A DNA stretch of 64,000 bases from Symsagittifera roscoffensis (lineage: Eukaryota > Xenacoelomorpha > Acoela > Convolutidae): the NCBI RefSeq assembly GCF_963678635.1, contig NC_087062.1:2172001-2236000 (forward strand), read 5' to 3'. Position numbers and translations under genes: made by a program. The notes beneath the pieces were generated by a model, which worked only from the letters and a program-made list of their open reading frames with translations, was not told the DNA's origin and did not search any database. Shown here in pieces: positions 1-10,561 of the stretch. Every line of letters begins with the position of its first letter. Position 1 is the first letter of the stretch.

Positions 1-294
1 CAAGCTATACCACAAGGGATTATAGAACAGTAGGGCAAGTTCAACAGGGAACAGACAGACCTCGAATGAAAGACCGACATAAGGCACACATGCAACTGGG
101 AGAGGTGATTCCAGTAACAGGAGAAATGCCAGCCCAGGAAAGGTTCATGTGGGCCAAGGAGGAAATAGTCGCGGTGATTCGGTTTGTAGTGATGCACCAA
201 ATAGAGAACCATTAGAAAGGGGTGACGATACTCAGGCAGGGCACTCAAGGGATGCTACGGCAATGGCCACAGCCTTTGAACCACTAAACAGGTC

Positions 295-1859
295 TTGGAG
301 ACATTCCTCACAAGATTATCCAGAACCAATGAACGCAGTGAGAAGTCCAGAAGAGTCTTTAAGAAACCAAGATGCTATAAAGACGAATCTGATGGCTGTA
401 TTGATACCTGGATAGAGGTAATGAAACTGCATTTCGAGGAAGAGGACTGGTCGGAAAGGCAAGAGTGCAGTGCGCTCACCAGTAACTTGGAAGGAACAGC
501 CCTGAACTGTGTCATGGCCAAGAAGCAATATCAGCGTGACACAGCCAAAAAAATCTTCGAAATCTTGTTAAACCGTTTTGGATCAGGGGTGCAGGGGCAC
601 CAGGCGATGATGCGCTTCGAGAAAAGGAGGCAACGAGAGGATGAAACGATAGACAGTTTCTAGACGACTTGGAAATGCTGAGAAGACGCAGCTAACCGGA
701 TGAGTCAAACCGAAGGATCAACCTGGCAGTAGCCTCAAAATTCATCGATGGTGTGAAGAATGATGAACTTCGGACAATGCTGGCAACGCATTACACACCA
801 CTATCAACCAATGCGCCAACACCAGAGGAGTTGAGCCTCAAGTCAAAAGAATGTCTTTTATTGAAACCTCCTTCGAGATCTGGTTATTATAAGAACAACT
901 ATGGCAATTTTAACAATGGGCCAGCAAACCAAGGGAACAACTGGTACAAACCGAGGGATGATATGGACAAGAGAAGCTCTTGTGCCAATTGCAGTAAAAC
1001 AGACCATCATGTGTCAGCATGCCCAACTTACAAACAAGGCATGAAAGCGATGGGCTTTAGCTTCGAGGACGAAGATGCGTCAGAAGTTGACCATGAGGAT
1101 TTCATGAGAGGAGTAATTGCAAAATTCGGCCCGAGGTGTTTCTTTTGCAACTTGGAAGGTCATTTTAAATCGGATTGTCCGCAATTCTGGGATGCAGTGG
1201 CAGACATCAAACATCCAAGACATGAAGAAGCGTTGTCAGGAGTGAAAGCCAGCAAGGCTCGCCTGTTGAGTGAAGCAGAGGCGCGCAGAAAAGACAAACA
1301 GCAAGAGCTGGCGACGAAGAAAATGCAAGCGGTAACTGAAGAGACATGTGAACCGGAACCAGCGACTGCGGCCAATGACTTCAAGATTGATTATAGGGCA
1401 GCCGCGAGGGATGCTATAAACAGAGTGCAACAGGAGCTGGTGAAGAAAGAGATCGAACAAAAAGTGAAACTCGAACTGGAAAATGAGAAACTACAGGAGC
1501 AACTGAATACCTTCGAAGCAACGGAGGTCGAAGAGACAAAAGCACCAAGCAGTTTGAGCATGAAACTTAATGTGATCTCCGGTAAGAGGTTCGGCATGGT
1601 GCCGCAAGGAAGCAAGATACAGTCGATAATCTCGGTGACTGGACACCAAGTAATCAGAAATCTGAGTGAATCATCAGAGTTCACCTTGATGCATTTGGAC
1701 ACATATGCAGATTATCTGAGGCAGGTAGAGCCACGCACTGAGTCGAGAGCTGTGCGAGCACTACTAACAACGGGTGGCCCTCGCATAAAGAAACTACGTG
1801 GAAGTCTATGGGCCGTACCAAGTGATGCTGAACGTAGATGGAATCAGTATCTATACTAA
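295..1859 (+). pseudogene. gag: gag polyprotein with two CCHC zinc knuckles (frameshifted)
   Basis: Structural capsid/nucleocapsid protein of the retroelement. The 295-663 part matches the retrotransposon Gag capsid pattern, with WIEVMKLHF followed by a typical helix-rich stretch. The reading then shifts frame near 661, crosses an in-frame TAA near 693, and stays open from 753 to 1859. Two knuckles of CX2CX4HX4C form are clear: CANCSKTDHHVSAC at about 981-1022 and CFFCNLEGHFKSDC at about 1137-1178. A charged, Glu/Lys-rich probable coiled coil follows (about 1390-1530). The 3' end overlaps the protease-bearing frame (1798-1859) in another phase, so a programmed shift or a mutation separates gag from pol. 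The start at 295 is the first in-frame ATG of the capsid-like segment and is uncertain. Confidence 0.8.
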
Positions 1860-3189
1860 AATTTACGTGATAACAGATAGTGACCAAATAGGACAGATCT
1901 ATTTGGGGGAGGAGGAACTCAAAGTCCACAGGATAGGCCATGACGCCATGATGGAACAAGACGCGGTACACATTGGATACGAAGCTGATGTGACAGCACA
2001 TCTGCTCGACACCAATGGCAAGAAAATCGGAGTCACAGGGCTTCTAGACACAGGAGCGGTGGTGAGCGTGATGCCGATAAAAACTTGGGAAAGAATGGGC
2101 TTCACGAGGGAAGATCTAATTCCGACTAATCTCCGACTGGCCGCAGCAAATCGAGGAGCGATTTACCTAGCCGGAAGAACACCGATAACAGTTCTCCACA
2201 TGGAAGGACGAGATCTATGGATGAGCTTCCTGGTAGTAGAGAATTTAGACGACGCCGACCAATTCATCTTGGGCAGAGATTTTGTCAGGAATTTTGACGT
2301 GATGATTGACTTGAACAACGGTCTGATACGGATTAGAAAGCCGGACCGGAAGTATGTTAAGAAACCAATTAATAAGACAATAACAGATGAAAACAAGGTG
2401 CCAATTTTTTTAGATAGAAAAGTAAAACTACAGGCAGGACAAGCTGTCGTGGCAATTTTTAGAATGGGAAATTTGAATTCGTTAAGTGATAGTAAACAGG
2501 TTTGCTTGGTACCGAATCCAAATAGTCAGAGTTCGGTGATTTTAGGCCGGAGCTTCTCGGTAACGCGAAACGGACAGTGTGTCAGTGTGTTATTGAACAC
2601 ACTGGACACCACGGTTTCAATCCAGCGTGGAAAGAAGCTTGGTTACGCCTTGCCTATGAGGACCGACTATGAGGAGACACAAAACTTGAAGAAACATAAT
2701 GTGAAAGACTGTCCTTATCATGCAAACAACGATAAAATTTTAAAGGGGATCAATGAATTAAAATCTATTAATAAATTGTTTTCAATGAAGTCCGAAACAG
2801 ATGACGGCCTATCGAGCTGTTCGAATTTTCCGGAACGCCCCTCGTCATATGAACTAGATTCTGACAAACCGGTTTTGCCAGAGATAGAACAGTTAAAAGG
2901 GAAAATAGGTGAGGGAGATTTCGAAAAACTGCGGGACGTTTTAAATCGGAACGCAGATGTATTTTCGAAACATAAAGCGGATATCAGTTGCTGTAACTTC
3001 GTCGAACACGAAATTGAACTGGAAGAAGGTGCCGTTCCGCACAGAGAGGGCGCGAGACGAATGACGCCACACAAGTCGGAAGCGTGCCGAGCGGAAATTG
3101 AAATGCTGCTCGAGTACGACATGATAGAACCCTCGAAACCGCCGTGGGCTTGCGGGGTGGTAATGGCGAAAAAGAAAGGGGGCAGTTAA
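1798..3189 (+). pseudogene. pol: pol part 1: aspartic protease and reverse transcriptase N-terminus
   Basis: The retropepsin active-site motif LLDTGAVVSVMP lies at 2041-2076 (D-T-G triad at 2047-2055). The second conserved protease strand follows as FILGRDF near 2266-2286. A variable linker then leads into the start of the Ty3/Gypsy reverse transcriptase, with the diagnostic MIEPSKPPWACGVVM near 3120. The frame closes at 3189, just after a run of five G (3178-3182), although recognisable RT sequence continues in another phase. That indicates a one-base indel in the G run. It overlaps gag by 62 bases in a different phase. The protease would process Gag-Pol in virus-like particles. Confidence 0.85.
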
Positions 3190-3193
3190 GATT

Positions 3194-4558
3194 TTGTTGC
3201 TACTTTCGCTATTTGAACGCGGTGACGATGCGTACCCGATACTGCGAATAGACGAGAGCCTCTCCAAACTTGGTGATGCCAAGTTCTTCACCACACTGGA
3301 CTTGGGTTTGGCTTTCTGGCAGGTCCCTCTGCGGAAGAAGGATAGAGAGAAAACCAGATTCGCGTGCGAATTGGGATTGTACCAGTGGAAGAGGATGCCC
3401 TTCGGCTTGTGCAATGCAACGGCCACTTTTCAAAGACTGATGGCTCAGGCTTTGACCGAAGTGACCAAAAAGTACGGGAATCTCGTGATGTGTTACGTGG
3501 ATGACATAGTCATAGCGACACCGACCCTGGAAGACCACATTGATCGGCTCGATGAGGTCTTTGGATGTATGAAAAGAGCAGGCTTGAAATGCAAACCATC
3601 TAAATGGGAAATCATTAGGGATTCGATTAAGTACCTGGGAAGAATGGTGGACAGGCATGGTGTGAGGCCGGATCCGGAAGCAGTAGAGGCTGTTTTGACA
3701 TGGAAGGCTCCGATAACGGAGACACAGCTAATGAGCTTCCAAGGGTTTGCCAATTATTACCGTGAATTCATCAAAGGATATGCGGACAAGGTGTACCCAA
3801 TGCAGAGGCTGATGCGCTACAAAGGAAAGAAGTTCGAATGGAACGATGAAGCACAGGTTGCCTTCGAGAACATAAAACGGGAACTGTGCAAAGCGCCAGT
3901 ATTAGGCATGCCTACAGAAGATGGCATGTATGTTCTTGACACAGACACGTCGGTAGTAGCCATCTCAGGAGTATTGCATCAGGAACAAGAATGGAATGGA
4001 AGAACGGTTCTCCGTCCCATTGCATATGGCAGCAAAGTCTTGAGTGACACTGAGATGAAATATGGTGCACCAAAAGCAGAAATGTTTACAGTAGTCACCT
4101 TCGTGGAAAAGCACCGTGCATCCTTGGGGAGTGCTCCCTTCAAGTTACGCGTGGACAACAGAGCGTTATCCTGGTTGGAGACCTACTCGATGGATCAGAG
4201 TTATATTGGTAGATGGATAGTAATATTGGATGGCTACCATATGATAATCGAGCATAGGATGCGTGACAAACACCAGAATGCTGACAACCTCAGTAAGAAA
4301 ACTGAGTTCTATGAAAGATTGGAGCAGAAGCAAGCCAATCAAGCAGAAATAAAGGAGGGATTCTCGTTTCTGGACAAGGAAACTTATGAAGCGCTTCCCT
4401 TAACGAGATGGTTAGAGAAGTCTGGACATCCAATTCCAGGGCATCCTGAGTTACCTGTCGAAAAAGCAGCCGAGATAAAAATCCTATCCAAAAAGGACCG
4501 GTGCCTTTGGATCTGTTGCTGCGCTCAAACCTGGTCCAGCAGGAACTCTCTCGCATGA
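3194..4558 (+). pseudogene. pol: pol part 2: reverse transcriptase palm and RNase H
   Basis: This continues the RT begun upstream. Fingers/palm motifs are clear, including FFTTLDLGLAFWQVPL and MPFGLCNATATFQRLM. The catalytic box YVDD is at 3494-3505 (Gypsy RTs have YVDD or YIDD). The thumb and connection region (VEAVLTWKAP) is followed by an RNase H that starts near YVLDTDTS (about 3930) and ends near HQNADNLSKK (about 4275-4300). About the first 40 bases are in the wrong phase relative to true RT, so a second small indel lies near 3230. The function is copying element RNA into DNA and degrading the template RNA. Confidence 0.9.
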
Positions 4559-5497
4559 ACATAAACAGCCTCTCATTACTGGATAGAACGGTGCAGGTCA
4601 CACCGCAAGTGATGCGGATGCTGGGTGGATTGTTAGAGAGAGAAGTGACCAGAGATGACCACGAGTAGGCAGCAGCCATGGCATCACTGACAGTCAGTGA
4701 GACGGTGAAGATCATGCCGTCAATATGACAACACAAAGACAAAGAGAGGGATTGTAGGTCGATAGTTCAGCAACTAGTATCCTCAATATCTCAAGAGGTC
4801 TTAGTGAGTACTTCATACGGTCGGAAAGAGCAGTGTAACGATAGGCGAACAAAAACCGTTACCTTTGAGGACCAAGATGGAGAAGGTGAGAAGGTCGAAA
4901 GAAAACTGGAGCAAGATTGTTTGTCCGGGGAGACAAATAGTATGATAAACCGGTAAGTTCGAGATCAACATCCGGGACAAGGAAGTATGTCCGGGGAGTC
5001 CGAGATGGATGAAAAAGTGCCTGACAAGAAACAGGACCTAGGGAACAAAGTTTTGTCCGGGGAGTTTAGATGGATGCGAAGAAGGTACGGACCTGATCTG
5101 AAGAAGGGTGCAGATTCCATCACAGACTCTTCAATAGATGACAGTTCCAGGAATTCAAGTATTGACACATACTCAGACAGGAACTCGAGCTCGGGATCAG
5201 AAATGTCAGAACTAGCGATCCACACACTGCTAGTGGAAACTCGTGCAAGGGATCTGGATAGAGAAGTGTACCAGGGCCCTGACAGTGATCGCTACCTCAT
5301 ACCAAGTGAAAGAGTCTTTGACAACGCAGCGGATGATTTGGAAACGATAGCGGTATCGAAGCGGTCGATAAGTCTGTTGCCGCAAAAAGAGGTAGTCAGG
5401 ACTGATCTTCAGCCGTTCAAACAAGAAACACAACCGTTGGCGAAAATTTGGTGCGTAAAGATGGAGGAAGACACACACCAGCCCAATGAGATGAATT
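4559..5497 (+). pseudogene. Linker between RNase H and integrase, with 66-bp-spaced LSGE motif
   Basis: This is interrupted coding sequence between RNase H and the integrase N-terminus. It is open in one frame at 4987-5532 (an acidic, Ser/Asp-rich stretch such as SSIDDSSRNSSIDTYSDRN) and shows stops on either side. The 11-mer TGTCCGGGGAG occurs at 4922, 4988 and 5054, exactly 66 bases apart, and would be read as L/M-S-G-E every 22 residues. The bases between repeats are not conserved at the DNA level. I recognise no enzymatic domain. A disordered, extended linker is not typical of Gypsy pol but fits an oversized element. Confidence 0.55.
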
Positions 5498-5758
5498 GTG
5501 CTGGTGTGTGTCTTAAGGGCGCAGAGAAATGACCGCATGACAAGTAACCTGAAAAGGTGGATAGTAAATGGTGCACCAGACAAAGGTGACCTGGAAGAAG
5601 ACAGTTACCGTATCCTGAGACAGTACTTCATGCAGAAGGAGGGGAGGTTAAATTTGAACGAGGACGGGATTGTGGCTTGCAAGAGAAGAGAAAAAGACAA
5701 ATTCCTATACAAGTATAACGCGATAGTGTTGCCGCAACTCTATCAGACAGAACTATAA
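5498..5758 (+). pseudogene. Integrase N-terminal (pre-zinc) fragment
   Basis: The open stretch contains EDGIVACKRREKDKFLY and IVLPQLYQTEL, which is the usual lead-in to the HHCC zinc-binding domain of Gypsy integrases. The frame ends at a TAA near 5756. The next ~30 bases, where the two histidines should lie, are too short and out of register. The CxxC half of the zinc domain reappears in the following frame (ACLSCQQ near 5860), so the His pair appears to be deleted in this copy. Confidence 0.65.
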
Positions 5759-5788
5759 TTCAGGTCCCGTGATCAAGGGATCGACAAA

Positions 5789-6763
5789 GTGTATCAGAGG
5801 ATCCTGAAGCGCTTTAAGTGGCCTGGAATGAAAAAGGCATGCGAGAAAAGGATAACAGCGTGCCTGTCATGCCAACAGGTCAAGGATCCAAGGAAATTGC
5901 GATTTCCCTTACAATCGATAGAGTCGTCTGAATTCAACGAGGTGGTGCAGATAGATCACCAGAAGATATGCATGACAGACAGCTATTATAACCAAGTCCT
6001 GGTCATGATAGATCACTTCACGAAGTATGCAGAGGCCGTGCCCTGCATAACTGCCTCGGCGGAGGAGACATGCGACCACCTGATCAATACGTGGATAGCG
6101 AGACACGGTTGTCCGATGACGTTTCAATCGGATAATGGAACAGCTTTTGTAGGAGAGCTTACCAAAGAGCTTATGAGACGCTCACAGGTTGCTCAAGCTC
6201 AGTCCACGACATACCACCCTCAGACGAATGGCTTAGTCGAAAGACAGAATAGAACGTTAGTGTCGATGCTGAGGGTATATTGTTCCAGGTACATGACCGA
6301 TTGGAACAGATACCTTCCACAGGGGATGGGAGCTTATAATAGCACGCAACACTCCACCACAGGGATTAGTCCACACATGATGCTAACTGGACACGAGAAG
6401 TCTTTACCCTTAACCTTTTTCTACCCAGAGTATGAGGGAAAGAAAACGTCTCCACAGGTTTACGTGAGGGATGTGATCAGACGTCAACAGGAGTGTAGAC
6501 GAATTACTCAGCAAGCACAGGCAAGGCGGAGGAAAAAACTCGACAAGAAAGCAGCTGGTGCAAAAGCTTACTCGGTGGGAGACTACGTATGGGTATTTCA
6601 TAACGTTATACCACCGAAAGGGACGAAAAAGCTCCTATAGATATGGAGGGGACCCTTCATAATTACAGACGTGCACGAGGAGGGACGCTTTTATAGACTG
6701 AGTACTGGCCGAGCCGCCCACTTCGAGAACATTAAGCCACACAATCCATCGACAGAAGATTAG
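5789..6763 (+). pseudogene. int: Integrase core and GPY/F-like C-terminus, with in-frame TAG
   Basis: This is the DDE-family integrase core that joins element cDNA to the host chromosome. The catalytic residues are Asp at 5954 (IDHQK), Asp at 6131 (SDNGTAF) and Glu at 6239 (GLVERQN), with exactly 35 residues between the second Asp and the Glu. The CxxC of the zinc domain lies near 5860. An in-frame TAG at 6638-6640 precedes a perfectly recognisable C-terminus in the same frame (WRGPFIITDV, then GRFYRL and NIKPHNPS), ending at TAG 6761-6763. The amber codon is therefore a lesion or a readthrough site rather than the true end. Confidence 0.9.
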
Positions 6764-6778
6764 TGTATACCCGCAGAC

Positions 6779-7042
6779 ATGGAAGAAGGGGACTATCTGA
6801 TGATGGATCCTGCTTGTGAAGTCAACGAGAAAGGCACCAGGGAGAAGAACGATGGAAACGAAATCTTAGAGGAGGGAACAAACACACCACTGGACCTGGA
6901 TCCAAATGAGGTGATCGAGGCAGATGATGAAACCTTACCTTACGCGGAGGAAGATTGGCAGGATCCCGAACAAACAAAGGTTCCCGAAAAATTTGGAACC
7001 AGATCTCCCGTTCACGATGCAGACTCGACAAGGCGACGGTAG
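6779..7042 (+). pseudogene. Acidic N-terminal part of first accessory ORF
   Basis: This is an 87-codon open stretch starting 15 bases after the integrase stop. It is rich in Glu/Asp (for example VIEADDETLPYAEEDW), with no recognised domain. It closes at a stop, and open reading resumes in another phase at about 7080, leading into the macro-like protein. The two are probably one original ORF split by an indel between about 7042 and 7090. Acidic and proline-containing composition suggests a disordered region. Confidence 0.5.
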
Positions 7043-7112
7043 AAGACCCAGAAAGAAATAAAACCGTTACGGTGGCGACTCTGTAGTAGATAGGATAGAT
7101 CTGAAAAAGATA

Positions 7113-8099
7113 GTGGAAGAAATAGTGGGTCTAGAAAGCATAACAGTCTCACAAGACATCGGCATAGTAGATGATCACGAACAGGAATGGATCGAGGACA
7201 GGTCGAAACCCAAAGTAGATTTCGACGAGGAACAATTGGAGTCCTACGAAGAAGATCTCACAAATCTGCGAGTCTTGGAGTGGCTGAACGAAATGACATC
7301 AGACCCTAAAGAGACCAGCGTCACGATTCAAGACGTTGATCGTGAAAGCATGAAATACATCAAGACCGAAAGGGATGATCCTTCCTGGGCTGCCCAGGAG
7401 GGACAACTTCTCATTCTGGCTTTTAATCTCGACTTGATATCCGGTATGCGATCGACGGGGACGTCGAAGGATATTTTTGTCCGGGGAGTGGGGGTAGGAC
7501 TTACCCATACTGAAAACCTGATAATAAAAAAATTAAGAATAGCAAGAGAGACAGGAGACTTAGAAGCAGAAAAAGGCGAAGAACCTAGGAAACCTGACAA
7601 AGGGAGGGTAGTTGAGTCACATTTTAACCTACCAAATGAGTATTCAAGTAACCTAATATTAACAGACAGTGATTTCATACTCACAAATAGAACATGCGCG
7701 ATAGCAATCACAGCAGACATGAGTTTTAGGACAGCGTTAGCCGCAGATTTTAAGAGAGAATACAAAAACGTGGAATTCCTGTGGAAGCAGCGACCAGGAG
7801 TAGGGGGTGTAGCAGCCTTACCTCCGGCGGCGTCACAAATACCGGGAAAATACCTATGCTTCTTGGTAACGAGGGCGACGGAAAAGCAGCACGTGGACCC
7901 GGAGAACCTAGTCTTGTCCTTGACGAGGTTGAGAGATTTGGTCGTGGAAATGAACGTGAAGGAGCTCTCGCTTCCAGTGTATGATCCGAACAGAGGACGA
8001 CTGCATCCTAGGGAATTGTACGCGCTTGTACACGTGATATTCTCTGATACTAATATACAAGTATATCTACATAAAAAATATTACTTAAGTATAGGCTGA
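7113..8099 (+). CDS. Accessory ORF with macro-domain-like C-terminus
   Basis: This frame encodes about 328 residues. The first ~175 are acidic, with no known domain. From about residue 178 (nt 7645) to the end, the protein follows the TARG1/OARD1-type macro domain pattern. The segments are an N-terminal strand, ADMSFRTALAADFKREY (about 7713-7763), a VGGVAALPP strand, GKYLCFLVTR, SLTRLRDLVVEMNVKELSLP, then YDPNRGRL and an IQVYLHKK final strand. Macro domains bind ADP-ribose and some remove it from proteins. The glycine-rich ligand loops of the family (GxGIA and GCGLD in TARG1) are replaced here by TALA and DPNRG, so binding or catalysis may be lost or altered. The first methionine codon is uncertain because the frame probably extends upstream. 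The assignment is by eye. Confidence 0.65.
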   Translation: MEEIVGLESITVSQDIGIVDDHEQEWIEDRSKPKVDFDEEQLESYEEDLTNLRVLEWLNEMTSDPKETSVTIQDVDRESMKYIKTERDDPSWAAQEGQLLILAFNLDLISGMRSTGTSKDIFVRGVGVGLTHTENLIIKKLRIARETGDLEAEKGEEPRKPDKGRVVESHFNLPNEYSSNLILTDSDFILTNRTCAIAITADMSFRTALAADFKREYKNVEFLWKQRPGVGGVAALPPAASQIPGKYLCFLVTRATEKQHVDPENLVLSLTRLRDLVVEMNVKELSLPVYDPNRGRLHPRELYALVHVIFSDTNIQVYLHKKYYLSIG

Positions 8100-8506
8100 G
8101 TGACGTGTAGGAGGGTGATAGGCTAAAGACTAAGTTATGTGGTGTGTGATATGTGTATTATGTTATGTTATGTGTTATGTTATGTTATGTGTTATGTTAT
8201 TAAGATCTCGGGTAAGAAGGGGTTAGTGACCATGAACAACTGGATGACGATCTTAGGAATAGATCCAAAGTTTGGACTGTCCAATCTTAAGTCGAATTCC
8301 AAAATTTTAGACACCGATTGATGTTAATTAATTTTTAGAACAGAATCTTTTTATCTGACTGTTTTTAAATGAATTTTAACGAAAAGTTAAGGCGAAACTG
8401 ACAAGTGTGATATTCGTGAACCTTTTTTTCTAGATCCTGATTGATCGTTTAATTACTCACTTGAGTCAAACCTTTGAATCAAACCGAATCGAACTTGATG
8501 AAAAGA
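8100..8506 (+). other. Noncoding spacer between accessory ORFs, with TGTTA-type microsatellite
   Basis: This AT-richer spacer carries a short array of TGTTA/TTATG units at about 8145-8200. No ORF with recognisable content is present. It is the first clear break in coding sequence after gag-pol, and may carry the untranslated leader or a splice site for the downstream ORF. No specific signal can be named. Confidence 0.5.
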
Positions 8507-10271
8507 ATGTACAATTTCAACTTGGACGAAATAATGGACCTGGCAGAGGCATATGTGGGACCGATGGTAGATGCGATCTATCGTCGGCTGACGGAATGAG
8601 ACTTCGCTCTGGAGCACCCAGAGGTAGTCATGTTGCTGACCGCCCTGATAAACATCTTGGGGCATGACAACCGTGGGGACCGCCCCACGGAAGTCCTATT
8701 GATGGCAGCATATGAAGAAAGGGGAGTACTAGACCGCCCGAATATGAGAGTGATGAGGTGGAGAAACAGGGCTCTCTCAGGGAGTGACTTGGCGAATGAA
8801 CCTGATTTGGGAAGTTCTAGGACTTATCAACCAGGTGAGATGCCCATTCCCTATAAGCCCAAACCTGGGCTGACGAGAATGCATCGGGAGATGAACAGCG
8901 AGGCTGCCTCGTCTAGTTCACAACTGAGAGCAGCTGTGCCACAGAAGAGGGCGAAAGTAGAACGAGGGGTTCAGACGGACCGAGCCATGCAAGACCTGGA
9001 TGGAATAGAAGACGAACTGGAAAGGACGAGAAAGGAGTTAGATGAGATGACCAAGACCATGCTCAGCACGGAGGAAGATCGGTATATGTGGAAGAGGTTG
9101 TTCGAGGACTGCAGCAAAAAGCAGAGCGAAGAGATAGAGCGCTTGAGGCGGGAATACAAGGAACGGATAGCGTTGAAAACAGCCGTGGAGAAGGTGATTC
9201 CTGCAAGGAGTGATCCTCGTGGGCAGTCCCCGATGGAGCTCTTGACGCCTCGAGAGATGAGCCAGACGACGGAAACACGACTCCCGGCAGCAACAGGTCG
9301 AATGACGATCCCGGACCCTAGTGACACCTTGGGTGATCCAGTCGTGGAACAAACGGTGAAGAGGCTGATAGAGACAGCTGGACGACTAGTCGCCAATAAG
9401 AATGCACAAGGTTCCGGGGTGACTGCACCCTATGAAACAATCGACGATGCGGGCAGAGTACGACTCTCTCGAAGCGTGATGAACAGAGAGGGAGTTAATG
9501 ACACGACACCAATGGGGAGTTCTGAGTCCCCAGAGAGAAAAATACTGAAGATGCCAGCGAAGAAGGTGTCTCGAGTGATAGACGTACAGAAGAATAATCA
9601 GCTGCGATATAATCTCACGGGAGTCCCGGAGACAGATCCGAGAGCTTGCTTTAATCGAGCTATTTGGAACCCGGCAGTAAACCTACAGCAACCGCCATTG
9701 GGGACATCCCATCTGATACTGGGGGACAGCTTGGTCAGAGTGCTCTCGAGTTTGAGGACCTCTTGGGTCACCACGGTGATGGCCTTCGGAGGAGCGACTA
9801 TAGCCCAGTTATATCGGATGGTGGAGCTAATGAATCCAGGGAGGATCCCCAGTGTGATGATCCAGGTTGGAACGAACAACATCTCGAGAAGTTCGGATGA
9901 GGAGGAAGCACTATGGGAATCGATGATGGTGTGCTTGTTTACTGCTCTCTGGCAGAAGTTCAGCTGCGCGGTTTGTGACCGTTTGCACTGTGCCTATGAA
10001 TGCTAGAAGTTTGACAGCGGCAGGGAGAAGGCACAACGATGTAGTGGTCAGGTGGAACAAAATTCGGAGGAATCTCGCAAATCAGAATGCCGGAAGAATG
10101 ATCCTCATGGACATCGAAGATGAGCTGAGAGCGATGGATCAGGCCGGGCTGACCACGGACGGCATCCACTTCGACAGCATAGAGGGACAGGCTTGGCTGA
10201 GTAGAGTCTTCCACGAGCGATTGGATGAGTTGGAAGTAGAACTCTTTGACACAGGAGTGCTGAGGGAATGA
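8507..10271 (+). pseudogene. Accessory ORF with SGNH/GDSL hydrolase domain (TGA and frameshift)
   Basis: The first ATG is at 8507. An in-frame TGA at 8597-8599 interrupts the start, then the frame is open to 10006. Reading continues in another phase (from about 9975) to 10271. The middle holds a charged probable coiled coil (DELERTRKELDEMTK through RLRREYKERI, about 9010-9180). The C-terminal ~170 residues show the SGNH blocks in order: LILGDSL (Ser block, about 9713-9733), AFGGAT (Gly block, about 9784), VGTNN (Asn block, about 9866-9880) and DGIHFD (Asp/His block, 10158-10175). Such enzymes hydrolyse esters. CR1-clade LINEs carry an esterase of this class in ORF1, which is a precedent for retroelement use. 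All catalytic positions are intact, but the frameshift near 9960 splits the domain. Confidence 0.8.
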
Positions 10272-10561
10272 GGAACATCGAGCGAAACGGTGATTACCAC
10301 CTTTGTGCCTCCTAACGTGGAAACACGCATGGGGACGGTTCCAGCCGTCACGAATTACAGACAACAGAGCTCCAGCGAACCAGGTCAAAGGACGGATGTT
10401 CAAGGCCGATTGGGGAAGCACCGGTAAGGAGGACCATTCATCCTCGGAGAAAACTAGGACCTGTTAACCCGATCGAAGAGACAAACAGCACGTCTAGATC
10501 AGACACGAGATCGGAGACGACGAGTACCAGTCGAGAAGAGAGACGCCCGAGCAGAGGCACG
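10272..10561 (+). other. Low-complexity, interrupted coding spacer in retroelement
   Basis: The composition resembles the flanking coding sequence (Thr/Arg/Ser-rich when translated), but stops occur in every frame and no domain is visible. It probably belongs to the start of the following large accessory ORF or is a degenerate linker. Confidence 0.4.

Noticed and set aside
7113-10271. Macro-like and SGNH ORFs as host exons
   Set aside because: They are intronless, contiguous with pol on the same strand, and share its composition and type of decay.
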